A DNA stretch of 64,000 bases from Atlantibacter subterraneus. Its GTDB lineage: Bacteria > Pseudomonadota > Gammaproteobacteria > Enterobacterales > Enterobacteriaceae. The stretch covers positions 248,001-312,000 of the forward strand of contig NZ_VLPS01000007.1 in assembly GCF_007570865.1 (NCBI RefSeq), written 5' to 3'. Positions 19,009-28,315 of this stretch are shown here, piece by piece; position 1 is the stretch's first letter, and each line of letters starts with the position of its first letter. The translations under genes and the position numbers were made by a program. The notes beneath the pieces were generated by a model, which had not been told where the DNA came from, ran no database searches, and saw nothing but the letters and a program-made list of their open reading frames with translations.

Positions 19009-21441
19009 GTGTCCTCATTGCCGGTCGCCGCCGTTTTACCCCGTCTGCTCGATGCCCTGCAATCCGCCCCGCAGGTGCTGCTCAGTGCCCCCACCGGCGC
19101 GGGCAAATCCACCTGGCTACCGCTACAGCTGCTGAAGGCGGCGCATCTCAACGGCAAAATTCTCCTGCTCGAGCCCCGGCGTCTGGCGGCGCGCAATGTC
19201 GCCCAGCGGCTGGCGGAGTTGCTTGATGAAGCGCCTGGCGAGACCGTGGGCTACCGGATGCGCGGTGAAACCTGCGTCGGGCCGAAAACGCGTCTTGAAG
19301 TGGTGACCGAAGGGATTTTGACGCGCCTGATCCAGCAGGACCCGGAGCTGACCGGCATCAGTCTGGTGATCCTTGATGAATTTCACGAGCGTAGTCTACA
19401 GGCCGATCTGGCGCTGGCGCTGCTGCTGGACGTGCAGCAGGGGCTGCGCGACGATCTTAAACTGCTGATTATGTCCGCCACCCTCGACAATGCCCGTCTG
19501 GAAGCGCTGCTTCCCGGTGCGCCGGTGGTGGCGTCGCAGGGGCGCGCATTCCCGGTGGAGCGGCGCTGGCAGCCGTTACCCAGCCAGTTGCGTAGCGAAG
19601 AGGCGATTGCCGCGGCCACGGCGCAGCTGCTGCGCGAAGAAGCCGGCTCGTTGCTGCTGTTTTTGCCCGGCGAGTCCGAAATCCAGCGGGTGCAGGAACA
19701 GCTTGCTGAACGCGTTGCGCGCGATGTACTGCTGTGCCCGCTGTACGGCGCGCTGCCGCTGAGCGAGCAGCGTAAAGCGATCCTCCCCGCGCCCGCCGGG
19801 TTACGCAAAGTGGTGCTGGCGACCAATATCGCCGAAACCAGTCTAACCATCGAAGGGATTCGCCTGGTGGTGGACAGCACCCTGGAGCGGGTGGCGCGCT
19901 TTGATCCGCGCAGCGGCCTGACGCGGCTCATCACTCAGCGGGTCAGCCAGGCGTCGATGATCCAGCGCGCCGGTCGCGCCGGACGGCTGGAGCCGGGCAT
20001 CTGCCTGCATCTCACCGCCAAAGAGCAGGGCGAGCGCGCTGCCGCTCAGGCGGACCCGGAAATCCTGCAAAGCGATCTCAGCGGATTGTGGCTGGAGTTG
20101 TTGCAGTGGGGCTGCCAGGATGTGGCGCAGCTAAACTGGCTGGACACGCCGCCCGACGTCAATCTCGCCGCCGCCCGCGCGTTACTCGAACAGTTAGGCG
20201 CAATAAAGGAAGGGCGATTAACCGCGCGCGGCCAGCAGATGGCGAAATTCGGCAACGATCCCCGGCTGGCGGCGATGCTGGCGGCGGCGGAATCCGCCGA
20301 TGAGAAAGCCACCGCCGCCTGGCTTGCCGCGCTGCTCGAAGAGCCGCCGCGCACCGGCAGCAGCGATTTAGCCAGCCTGTTTTCGCGCAGCCAGCAAAAC
20401 TGGCAGAGCCGTAGCCAACAGCTGCTGAAGCGCATGGATAGCCGGGGCGGCGCGCGGGATATCACGCTTGCACCGCACCTGCTCGCTATCGCGTTTAGCG
20501 ACCGCATCGCCCGGCGGCGCGGGCTGGACGGACGTTACCAGCTCGCCAACGGCATGGGGGCGCGTCTCGACCCTGACGATGCGCTGACCCGCCACGAATG
20601 GCTGATCGCGCCGCTGCTGTTACAGGGCAGCCATTCACCAGACGCGCGCATTTTGCAGGCGCTGGCGCTGGATATTGACGCGCTGATCGCCCGGAGCCCG
20701 CAGCTGCTGCGCCAGCAGGACAGCGTGGAGTGGGACGAAGCGCAGGGGACGCTGAAAGCGTTTCGCCGCCAGCAAATCGGCCAATTGGTAGTAAAAAACC
20801 AGCTGCTGGCACGTCCGTCGGAAGAAGAGTTACATCAGGCGTTGCTCAACGGCATTCGTGAAAAAGGGCTGGCGGTGCTGAACTGGAGCCCGCAAGCCGA
20901 GCAATTGCGGCTACGCTTACACTGCGCCGCGCAATGGCTACCAGAATATCCCTGGCCGGATGTTTCAGATTCGGCACTTTTGGCTACACTTGAGCGCTGG
21001 CTGCTGCCGCAACTCGGCGGCGTGCATTCGCTGCGCGCCTTGCAGAACGTCGATTTAAGCGCGGCGCTCGGCAATCTGCTTGAGTGGTCGCAGCGCCAAC
21101 GTCTGGATAGTGCGTTGCCAACTCATTACACTGTGCCCACCGGAAGCCGGATAGCCGTGCGCTATCATCAGGAAAATCCACCGGCGCTGGCGGTGCGGAT
21201 GCAGGAAATGTTCGGCGAGGCAGCAACGCCAGCGATTGCCGAAGGGCGTATTCCGCTGACGCTGGAGCTGCTGTCGCCCGCCCAGCGCCCGCTGCAAATC
21301 ACCCGTGATTTGAGCGCGTTCTGGAAAGGATCGTACCGGGAAGTACAAAAAGAGATGAAGGGGCGTTATCCAAAACACGTCTGGCCGGACGACCCTGCCA
21401 GCGCGTTGCCGACGCGGCGCACCAAAAAGCATCAGTCGTAA
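19009..21441 (+). CDS. hrpB: ATP-dependent RNA helicase HrpB
   Basis: DEAH-family helicase of about 810 residues. Walker A GAGKST is at residues 30-35, the DEFH box at 123-126, followed by SATLDN, and motif VI QRAGRAGR. The HrpB-specific C-terminal half follows. The RNA substrate is not known; E. coli mutants have little phenotype. The GTG at 19009 is chosen because AGGGAG (18997-19002) precedes it and it matches the E. coli N-terminus (SSLPVAAVLP). The open frame extends to 18943 but that part is not conserved. Confidence 0.93.
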   Translation: MSSLPVAAVLPRLLDALQSAPQVLLSAPTGAGKSTWLPLQLLKAAHLNGKILLLEPRRLAARNVAQRLAELLDEAPGETVGYRMRGETCVGPKTRLEVVTEGILTRLIQQDPELTGISLVILDEFHERSLQADLALALLLDVQQGLRDDLKLLIMSATLDNARLEALLPGAPVVASQGRAFPVERRWQPLPSQLRSEEAIAAATAQLLREEAGSLLLFLPGESEIQRVQEQLAERVARDVLLCPLYGALPLSEQRKAILPAPAGLRKVVLATNIAETSLTIEGIRLVVDSTLERVARFDPRSGLTRLITQRVSQASMIQRAGRAGRLEPGICLHLTAKEQGERAAAQADPEILQSDLSGLWLELLQWGCQDVAQLNWLDTPPDVNLAAARALLEQLGAIKEGRLTARGQQMAKFGNDPRLAAMLAAAESADEKATAAWLAALLEEPPRTGSSDLASLFSRSQQNWQSRSQQLLKRMDSRGGARDITLAPHLLAIAFSDRIARRRGLDGRYQLANGMGARLDPDDALTRHEWLIAPLLLQGSHSPDARILQALALDIDALIARSPQLLRQQDSVEWDEAQGTLKAFRRQQIGQLVVKNQLLARPSEEELHQALLNGIREKGLAVLNWSPQAEQLRLRLHCAAQWLPEYPWPDVSDSALLATLERWLLPQLGGVHSLRALQNVDLSAALGNLLEWSQRQRLDSALPTHYTVPTGSRIAVRYHQENPPALAVRMQEMFGEAATPAIAEGRIPLTLELLSPAQRPLQITRDLSAFWKGSYREVQKEMKGRYPKHVWPDDPASALPTRRTKKHQS

Positions 21442-21535
21442 ACAGATGCGGTACTTTTGAGAGATTTCTTCTTTCGCGGCGACGTGAAAGAACCAAGAAT
21501 CAGGCCCTCGCGCCTGAACGTAGTGGAGAGAAAGC

Positions 21536-24055
21536 ATGGCGGGGAATGACCGCGAACCCATCGGGCGTAAAGGGCGACCTTCGCGTCCGGTGAAACAGAA
21601 AGTAACCCGTCGTCGTCTCAGAGATGATGAGTACGACGATTATGAAGACGATGCAGACGAGGAGCCGATGCCCCCACGCAAAGGCAAAGGGAAAAAGCCG
21701 CAGAGAAAACGCCGCTGGTTATGGCTATTGCTGAAAATCATGCTGGTGCTGCTCGTGGCGCTGGTGATTTACGGCGTTTATCTCGATCAGAAAATCCGCA
21801 GCCGCATCGACGGTAAAGTGTGGCAGCTGCCCGCCGCGGTCTATGGCCGGATGGTCAACCTTGAGCCGGATATGCCCGTCAGCAAGCAAGAGATGGTGCA
21901 ACTGCTGGAGGCCACACAGTACCGTCAGGTGACGCGGATGACGCGCCCGGGCGAGTTTACCGTGCAGGCCAACAGCATCGAGATGATCCGCCGCCCGTTC
22001 GATTTCCCGGACAGTAAAGAAGGGCAGGTGCGCGCGCGTCTGACGTTCAGCAAAGATCGTCTGGAGACCATCGAGAACCTCGACAGCAAGCGCCAGTTCG
22101 GCTTCTTCCGCCTCGACCCGCGTCTGATCACCATGCTTTCTTCGCCGAACGGCGAGCAGCGTCTGTTCGTGCCGCGCAGCGGCTACCCGGACCTGCTGGT
22201 GGATACGCTGATCGCTACCGAAGACCGCCATTTCTACGAGCACGACGGCATTAGCCTCTACTCGATTGGCCGTGCGGTGCTGGCGAACCTGACCGCCGGT
22301 CGCGCCGTTCAGGGGGCGAGTACGCTGACCCAGCAGTTAGCGAAAAACCTGTTCCTGTCGAGCGAGCGCACCCTGTGGCGTAAGGCTAACGAAGCCTATA
22401 TGGCGCTGATCATGGACGCGCGCTACAGCAAAGACCGCATCCTTGAGCTGTATCTGAACGAGGTGTATCTCGGCCAGAGCGGCGATAACGAAATTCGCGG
22501 CTTCCCGCTGGCCAGCCTGTATTACTTTGGCCGCCCGGTCGACGAGCTGAGCCTTGACCAGCAGGCGCTGCTGGTAGGGATGGTGAAGGGTGCGTCGATT
22601 TACAACCCGTGGCGTAACCCGAAAATGGCGCTGGAGCGCCGTAACCTGGTACTGCGTCTGTTGCAGGAACAGAAAGTTATCGACCAGGAGCTGTATGACA
22701 TGCTGAGCGCCCGTCCGCTGGGCGTGCAGCCGCGCGGTGGGGTGATCTCTCCGCAGCCGGCGTTTATGCAGATGGTGCGTCAGGAGCTGCAAACCAAACT
22801 GGGCGATAAGGTTAAAGATCTCTCCGGCGTGAAGATCTTCACCACCTTTGACTCGGTGGCGCAGGACGCGGCGGAAAAAGCCGCTATCGAAGGCATTCCG
22901 GCGCTGATCAAACAGCGTAAGCTGAGCGATCTGGAAACCGCGATGGTGGTGGTCGACCGCTTCAGCGGCGAAGTGCGCGCGATGGTCGGCGGAGCGAATC
23001 CGCAGTTTGCTGGCTATAACCGCGCCATGCAGGCCCGCCGCTCGATCGGTTCACTGGCGAAACCGGCGACCTATCTCACCGCGCTTAGCCAGCCGAACCA
23101 GTACCGCCTGAATACCTGGATTGCCGATGCGCCGATCTCCCTGCCTCAGCCGAACGGCAAGGTGTGGTCGCCGCAGAACGACGATCGCCGTTACAGCGGC
23201 CAGGTGATGCTGGTGGATGCGCTGACCCGCTCTATGAACGTGCCGACGGTGAACCTGGGGATGGCGATTGGCCTGCCTGCGGTCACCGATACCTGGCTGA
23301 AACTGGGCGTGCCGAAAGATCAGCTGAACCCGGTTCCGGCGATGCTGCTGGGGGCGCTGAACCTGACGCCGATTGAAGTGGCCCAGGCGTTCCAGACCAT
23401 CGCCAGCGGCGGCAACCGCGCCACGCTGTCTGCGGTGCGTTCGGTGATTGCCGAAGACGGCACCCCGCTGTTCCAGAGCTTCCCGCAGTCTGAACGCGCC
23501 GTCCCGGCGCAGGCAGCCTATATGACGTTGTGGACCATGCAGCAGGTGGTGCAACGCGGAACCGGTCGCCAGCTGGGCGCGAAATTCCCTGGCCTGCATC
23601 TGGCCGGGAAAACCGGTACCACCAACAATCAGGTGGATACCTGGTTTGCCGGTATCGACGGGCGTGAAGTGGTGATCACCTGGGTAGGACGCGACAACAA
23701 CCAGCCGACCAAGCTGTACGGGGCCAGCGGTGCGATGTCGATTTACCAGCGCTACCTCAGCAACCAGTCGCCTATCGCGCTGGATCTGACGCCGCCGGAA
23801 GACATCGTCAATATGGGCGTGGACGATCAGGGGTACTTCCTGTGCGGCGGCGGCGGAATGCGTTCGCTGCCGGTATGGACCACCAATCCGGATGCGCTGT
23901 GCCAGCAGAGCCGCCCGGTGGAGCCGTCGGGTAACCCGTTTGATCAGTCATCGCAGCCGCAACAGCAGCAGCCTCAGCAGCAACAGGCACCGGCGCAGGA
24001 GCAGAAAAGCGATGGCGTAGCGGGCTGGATTAAAGATATGTTCGGCGGCAACTAA
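21536..24055 (+). CDS. mrcB: Penicillin-binding protein 1B (bifunctional murein synthase)
   Basis: Polymerises and crosslinks peptidoglycan; a type II inner-membrane protein. 839 residues: a charged cytoplasmic tail rich in D/E then K/R (1-58), one membrane helix (about 60-85), a UB2H domain, the glycosyltransferase (E229 in [11 protein letters not shown]) and the transpeptidase (active S506 and K509 in SLAK, SMN, KTGT from K692). A Q-rich low-complexity stretch ([11 protein letters not shown]) precedes the C-terminus. A Met at residue 45 corresponds to the second start used for the shorter form in E. coli. It starts 94 bp after hrpB. Confidence 0.97.
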   Translation: MAGNDREPIGRKGRPSRPVKQKVTRRRLRDDEYDDYEDDADEEPMPPRKGKGKKPQRKRRWLWLLLKIMLVLLVALVIYGVYLDQKIRSRIDGKVWQLPAAVYGRMVNLEPDMPVSKQEMVQLLEATQYRQVTRMTRPGEFTVQANSIEMIRRPFDFPDSKEGQVRARLTFSKDRLETIENLDSKRQFGFFRLDPRLITMLSSPNGEQRLFVPRSGYPDLLVDTLIATEDRHFYEHDGISLYSIGRAVLANLTAGRAVQGASTLTQQLAKNLFLSSERTLWRKANEAYMALIMDARYSKDRILELYLNEVYLGQSGDNEIRGFPLASLYYFGRPVDELSLDQQALLVGMVKGASIYNPWRNPKMALERRNLVLRLLQEQKVIDQELYDMLSARPLGVQPRGGVISPQPAFMQMVRQELQTKLGDKVKDLSGVKIFTTFDSVAQDAAEKAAIEGIPALIKQRKLSDLETAMVVVDRFSGEVRAMVGGANPQFAGYNRAMQARRSIGSLAKPATYLTALSQPNQYRLNTWIADAPISLPQPNGKVWSPQNDDRRYSGQVMLVDALTRSMNVPTVNLGMAIGLPAVTDTWLKLGVPKDQLNPVPAMLLGALNLTPIEVAQAFQTIASGGNRATLSAVRSVIAEDGTPLFQSFPQSERAVPAQAAYMTLWTMQQVVQRGTGRQLGAKFPGLHLAGKTGTTNNQVDTWFAGIDGREVVITWVGRDNNQPTKLYGASGAMSIYQRYLSNQSPIALDLTPPEDIVNMGVDDQGYFLCGGGGMRSLPVWTTNPDALCQQSRPVEPSGNPFDQSSQPQQQQPQQQQAPAQEQKSDGVAGWIKDMFGGN

Positions 24056-24073
24056 CGCCGTAGCACAATTAAT

Positions 24074-24100
24074 AAAGGGCGGGAATTTCCCGCCCTTTGT
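24074..24100 (+). terminator. Terminator after mrcB
   Basis: An 11-bp stem (AAAGGGCGGGA at 24074-24084 with TCCCGCCCTTT at 24088-24098) is followed by a weak T-rich tail (TGTGTAT). Confidence 0.75.
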
Positions 24101-24226
24101 GTATCTGAACGCCGCCATTTCCACGTTTTTTCACATCCCGGCAACCCCTGTAATACCCGTATATAACCCACGTTTAGCAAGGTGATTATTTCTTGTTCCC
24201 TTAGCGAAATCAGGGATGTGTGCTGC

Positions 24227-24295
24227 TTGCTATATAAACGCCGTTTCGCATATTATCCTGCGGTCATAATAATAATTATCGTTTACGTTATCATT
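24227..24295 (+). promoter_or_regulatory. fhuA promoter with overlapping Fur-like site
   Basis: TTGCTA (24227-24232) and TATTAT (24251-24256) with an 18-bp spacer form a plausible promoter. Just downstream, the AT-rich run at 24265-24283 matches the 19-bp Fur consensus at 13 positions by hand alignment and covers the expected start point. A second similar stretch follows to 24295. Repression by Fe(II)-Fur is inferred from this and from E. coli fhuA. Confidence 0.65.
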
Positions 24296-24321
24296 CGTCA
24301 TATTCACGTAGAGAAAATCCA

Positions 24322-26574
24322 ATGGCGCGTCCAGACACTGCTCAGCCAGTCAATACCTCACTGCGTAAAATCGCAGTGATGATAGCCACAGCAGTCGGCA
24401 GCATTTCTGCTCCGGTTTTTGCGGCTGACACCACTCAAAAAGAAGACACCATCACCGTTACCGCAGCGGCTCCGCAGGAAAGCGCATGGGGCCCGGCGGC
24501 CACCATCGCGGCCAGACAGTCTGCCACCGCCACCAAAACGGATACCCCTATCCAGAAGGCACCGCAGTCCATTTCCGTGGTGACTGCCGAAGAGATGGCG
24601 CTGCACCAGCCGAAATCCGTGAAGGAAGCCCTGAGCTACACGCCGGGCGTCGCCGTGGGAACCCGTGGCGCATCCAACACTTATGATTACCTGATCATTC
24701 GCGGTTTCGCCGCCGACGGCCAGAGCCAGAATAACTATCTGAACGGCCTGAAGATGCAGGGCAACTTCTATAACGATGCGGTGATCGACCCGTATATGCT
24801 GGAGCGCGCCGAAGTGCTGCGCGGTCCGGTTTCCGTGCTGTACGGAAAGAGCAACCCGGGTGGCCTGTTGAACATGGTCAGCAAGCGCCCGACCACCGAG
24901 CCGCTGTATGAAGTCCAGTTTAAAATGGGCACCGACAGCCTGTATCAGACCGGTTTTGATTTCAGCGATGCGCTGGACGATGACGGGGTTTACTCGTATC
25001 GCTTAACCGGCCTGGCGCGCTCGGCGAATGCCCAGCAGCAGGGCGCTGAAGAGCAGCGTTACGCCATCGCGCCATCGTTTAGCTGGCGTCCGGATGACAA
25101 AACCAACTTTACCTTCCTCTCTTACTTCCAGAACGAGCCGGAAACCGGCTATTACGGCTGGTTGCCTAAAGAGGGCACGGTATCAACGCTGCCAAACGGC
25201 AGCCGCCTGCCGACCGATTTCAACGAAGGTGCGGAAAACAACACCTACTCGCGTAACGAGAAAATGGTGGGTTACAGCTTCGAACACGGCTTTAACGACA
25301 CCTTTACCGTGCGTCAGAACCTGCGTTACACGCAGAACAAAACCTCGCAGAACAGCGTTTACGGCTACGGGATGTGTTCCGATCCGCTGTACACCGGCGA
25401 TCCGGCTAACGGCCCATGCGCCACCATCGCGCCGTCAGAATGGGGCCATACCCTGACCCGCCGCTATGTGGACGACTACGAGAAATTAGAGAATTTCGCG
25501 GTAGATACCCAACTGCAAAGCACCTTTGCTACCGGCTCCGTGGACCACACCCTGCTGACCGGCGTCGACTTTATGCGCATGCGTAACGACATCAACTCCT
25601 GGTTTGGCTGGGCGGGTTCCGTGGCGTCATCGGATATCTATAACCTCGATCGCAGCGACTTTGATTTCGGTGCTCACCCTGGTCCAGGCGCGGCGTACCG
25701 GGTGCTGAACAAGCAGAAACAGACCGGCGTATATGTGCAGGATCAGGCGCAGTGGGACAAACTGCTGGTGACCCTGGGTGGCCGTTACGACTGGGCGGAA
25801 CAGGATTCGCTGGATCGTGAAGCGAATGTCCAGCACTCGCGCAACGATAACGAGTTTACCTGGCGCGGCGGCGTTAACTACCTGTTCGACAACGGCGTGA
25901 CCCCGTACTTCAGCTACAGCGAGTCGTTCGAACCGGCCTCTACCGTGGGTGCGAATGCCAGTATTTTCGCGCCGTCGAAAGGCAAACAGTACGAAGCGGG
26001 TGTGAAGTACGTACCGGAAGACCGTCCGATCGTGCTGACCGGCGCGGTGTACCAGCTCACCAAAACCAACAACCTGATGGCCGATCCTGCGGGTTCGTTC
26101 TTCTCGGTTGAAGGCGGCGAAATCCGCGCGCGCGGCGTGGAGCTGGAAGCCAAAGCGGCGCTTTCCGCTAGCATCAACATGGTGGGTTCTTACACCTATA
26201 CCGATGCGGAATACACCACTGACACCAACTACAAAGGCAACACCCCGGCTCAGGTGCCAAAACACATGGCGTCCCTGTGGGGCGATTACACGATGTTTGA
26301 CGGCCCGCTCTCTGGCCTGACTCTGGGCACTGGCGTGCGCTATACCAGCACCAGCTACGGCGATCCGGCGAACTCCTTTAAAGTCGGCAGCTACACCCTG
26401 GTGGATGCGCTGGTCCGCTATGACCTGGCTCGCGTGGGCATGGCTGGCTCCAACGTGGCGCTGCACGTTAACAACCTGTTCGATCGTGAATACGTTGCCA
26501 GCTGCTTCAACACCTATGGCTGCTTCTGGGGCGCGGAACGTCAGGTTGTCGCGACCGCCACCTTCCGTTTCTGA
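24322..26574 (+). CDS. fhuA: Ferrichrome outer-membrane receptor (TonB-dependent)
   Basis: Imports ferric hydroxamate siderophores across the outer membrane using TonB energy. 750 residues: signal peptide (1-35), TonB box DTITVTA at about 42-48, plug domain (LIIRGFAADGQ, RGPVSVLYGKSNPGG) and a 22-strand barrel ending VVATATFRF. The E. coli homologue is also the receptor for phages T1, T5 and phi80 and colicin M. The surface loop carrying a disulfide (C352 and C366) is three residues longer between its cysteines than in E. coli and differs in sequence, as do other loops, while strands are nearly identical. First gene of fhuACDB. Confidence 0.97.
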   Translation: MARPDTAQPVNTSLRKIAVMIATAVGSISAPVFAADTTQKEDTITVTAAAPQESAWGPAATIAARQSATATKTDTPIQKAPQSISVVTAEEMALHQPKSVKEALSYTPGVAVGTRGASNTYDYLIIRGFAADGQSQNNYLNGLKMQGNFYNDAVIDPYMLERAEVLRGPVSVLYGKSNPGGLLNMVSKRPTTEPLYEVQFKMGTDSLYQTGFDFSDALDDDGVYSYRLTGLARSANAQQQGAEEQRYAIAPSFSWRPDDKTNFTFLSYFQNEPETGYYGWLPKEGTVSTLPNGSRLPTDFNEGAENNTYSRNEKMVGYSFEHGFNDTFTVRQNLRYTQNKTSQNSVYGYGMCSDPLYTGDPANGPCATIAPSEWGHTLTRRYVDDYEKLENFAVDTQLQSTFATGSVDHTLLTGVDFMRMRNDINSWFGWAGSVASSDIYNLDRSDFDFGAHPGPGAAYRVLNKQKQTGVYVQDQAQWDKLLVTLGGRYDWAEQDSLDREANVQHSRNDNEFTWRGGVNYLFDNGVTPYFSYSESFEPASTVGANASIFAPSKGKQYEAGVKYVPEDRPIVLTGAVYQLTKTNNLMADPAGSFFSVEGGEIRARGVELEAKAALSASINMVGSYTYTDAEYTTDTNYKGNTPAQVPKHMASLWGDYTMFDGPLSGLTLGTGVRYTSTSYGDPANSFKVGSYTLVDALVRYDLARVGMAGSNVALHVNNLFDREYVASCFNTYGCFWGAERQVVATATFRF

Positions 26575-26583
26575 TCCGTTTTC

Positions 26584-26606
26584 GGGCACGGTTCGCCGTG
26601 CCCTTT
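26584..26606 (+). terminator. Intra-operon stem-loop between fhuA and fhuC
   Basis: A perfect 8-bp stem (GGGCACGG at 26584-26591 with CCGTGCCC at 26596-26603) closes a TTCG loop and is followed by only three Ts. It probably lets part of the transcripts stop after fhuA, giving more receptor than transporter, or protects the fhuA 3' end. Confidence 0.6.
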
Positions 26607-26621
26607 ATCAAGTTGATGACT

Positions 26622-27419
26622 ATGCAGGATAAACAGACGCATCCCGATACCACCTTTTCTCTGCGCGATATCACCTTCCGGGTACCAGGCCGAACCCTGC
26701 TTCACCCGCTCTCATTGACCTTTCCTGTCGGTAAAGTGACGGGCCTGATCGGCCACAACGGTTCCGGGAAATCCACCCTGCTGAAAATGCTTGGCCGCCA
26801 TCAGAAGCCGTCCGACGGCGATCTGCTGCTCAACGATTTACCCCTCGACCAGTGGACCAGCAAAGCCTTTGCCCGCCAGGTGGCGTATTTGCCGCAGCAA
26901 CTGCCGCCCGCCGAAGGCATGACGGTGCGCGAGCTGGTGGCGATTGGCCGCTATCCGTGGCACGGCGCGCTAGGCCGTTTCGGCGTGGCCGATCGTGAGA
27001 AAGTGGAAGAGGCTATTGAGCTGGTAGGGCTGAAGCCGTTCGCCCATCGTCTGGTGGACAGCCTGTCCGGCGGCGAACGCCAGCGGGTGTGGATTGCGAT
27101 GCTGGTGGCTCAGGACAGCCGCTGTTTACTGCTGGATGAACCAACTTCGGCGCTGGATATTGCCCATCAGGTGGACGTGCTGGCGCTGATCCATCGCCTG
27201 AGCCAGCAAAAAGGCTTAACGGTGATCGCCGTACTGCACGATATCAACATGGCGGCGCGCTACTGTGATTATCTGGTGGCGCTGCGCGGCGGCGAAATGA
27301 TTGCCCAGGGCGAACCTGCTGCCATGATGCAGAGCGAAACCCTGGAGCGTATCTACGGTATTCCTATGGGGATACTGCCCCATCCTGCGGGCGCGGCCCC
27401 GGTGAGCTTTGTCTACTGA
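26622..27419 (+). CDS. fhuC: Ferric hydroxamate ABC transporter ATP-binding protein
   Basis: ATPase of the inner-membrane ferrichrome importer FhuBC. 265 residues from the ATG at 26622, as in E. coli. Walker A GHNGSGKST at residues 44-52, signature LSGGERQR, Walker B CLLLDEPTSALD and the switch His in AVLHDINMA. Upstream in-frame ATGs exist at 26598 and 26616; none has a clear ribosome binding site, so the start rests on homology. The stop overlaps the fhuD start by one base. Confidence 0.96.
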   Translation: MQDKQTHPDTTFSLRDITFRVPGRTLLHPLSLTFPVGKVTGLIGHNGSGKSTLLKMLGRHQKPSDGDLLLNDLPLDQWTSKAFARQVAYLPQQLPPAEGMTVRELVAIGRYPWHGALGRFGVADREKVEEAIELVGLKPFAHRLVDSLSGGERQRVWIAMLVAQDSRCLLLDEPTSALDIAHQVDVLALIHRLSQQKGLTVIAVLHDINMAARYCDYLVALRGGEMIAQGEPAAMMQSETLERIYGIPMGILPHPAGAAPVSFVY

Positions 27420-28315
27420 TGTCTGATTCCCTGTTAACCCTGATTTCCCGTCGTCGTCTGGTGACGGCGATGGCGCTGTCGCCGCTGCTGTGGCAAATGG
27501 AGTCCGCCCGCGCTGCAACGGTCGACCCGCATCGCGTGGTGGCGCTGGAGTGGCTGCCTGTTGAGCTGTTGATGGCGCTTGGCGTGATGCCCTACGGCGT
27601 AGCGGATATTGTTAACTACAAAATGTGGGTCAATGAGCCTGCGTTGCCGGACTCGGTGATCGACGTCGGGCTGCGTACCGAGCCGAATCTCGAACTGCTG
27701 GCGCAAATGAAGCCGTCGATGCTGGTCTGGTCCACGGGCTACGGCCCCTCGGAAGAGACATTACGGCCTATCGCGCCGGGGCGCGGCTTCAGCTTCAGCG
27801 ACGGTAAACAACCGCTGACCAAAGCGCGCAACTCGCTGCTGGAGATGGGCGAGCTGCTGGGGCTTTCCCAGGCGGCGCACGCGCATCTGGATAAGTTTGA
27901 CGCGTATCTGGCGCAGATGAAACCGCGCTTTGCCGGACGGGGCAATCGCCCGATCCTGATGATGACCCTGATGGACGAGCGCCATGTGCTGGTGATCGGT
28001 GAAAACAGCCTGTTCCAGCAGGTCATGGATGTGATGGGCATTCCCAATGCCTGGCACGGCGAAACTAATTTTTGGGGCAGCGCCGTGGTGGGTATCGAAC
28101 GGCTGGCGGCGGTAAAAGACGCCGACGTGCTGTGCTTTGAACACGGTGACGACGCCCTGATGAAACGTATTGCCGTCACCCCGCTGTGGAACGCGATGCC
28201 GTTTATCCGTCAGCAGCGCTTCCAGCGCGTGCCCGCCGTGTGGTTCTACGGCGCGACCCTGTCGTCGATGCATTTCTGCCGGGTGCTGGATGCCGCGCTG
28301 GGAGGCAAAGCATGA
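27419..28315 (+). CDS. fhuD: Ferric hydroxamate periplasmic binding protein
   Basis: Carries ferrichrome-type siderophores from FhuA to FhuBC. 298 residues. The N-terminus has a twin-arginine signal (SRRRLVTAMAL...ARA), as known for E. coli FhuD. The mature part is a class III binding protein with VALEWLPVELLMALG and the conserved RTEPNLELLAQMKPS. The ATG overlaps the fhuC TGA, and the stop overlaps the fhuB start (ATGA). Confidence 0.96.
   Translation: MSDSLLTLISRRRLVTAMALSPLLWQMESARAATVDPHRVVALEWLPVELLMALGVMPYGVADIVNYKMWVNEPALPDSVIDVGLRTEPNLELLAQMKPSMLVWSTGYGPSEETLRPIAPGRGFSFSDGKQPLTKARNSLLEMGELLGLSQAAHAHLDKFDAYLAQMKPRFAGRGNRPILMMTLMDERHVLVIGENSLFQQVMDVMGIPNAWHGETNFWGSAVVGIERLAAVKDADVLCFEHGDDALMKRIAVTPLWNAMPFIRQQRFQRVPAVWFYGATLSSMHFCRVLDAALGGKA

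Noticed and set aside
23950-23999. CAG/CAA-rich repeat near the mrcB 3' end
   Set aside because: It encodes the Q-rich tail also seen in E. coli PBP1B, so it is ordinary low-complexity coding sequence, not a separate repeat element.
24182-24379. 65-codon open frame upstream of fhuA
   Set aside because: It runs through the fhuA promoter and Fur-like site into the fhuA start and has no ribosome binding site.
25627-26589. 320-codon open frame on the minus strand opposite fhuA
   Set aside because: Shadow of the fhuA barrel; the E. coli-like sense protein fully explains the region.
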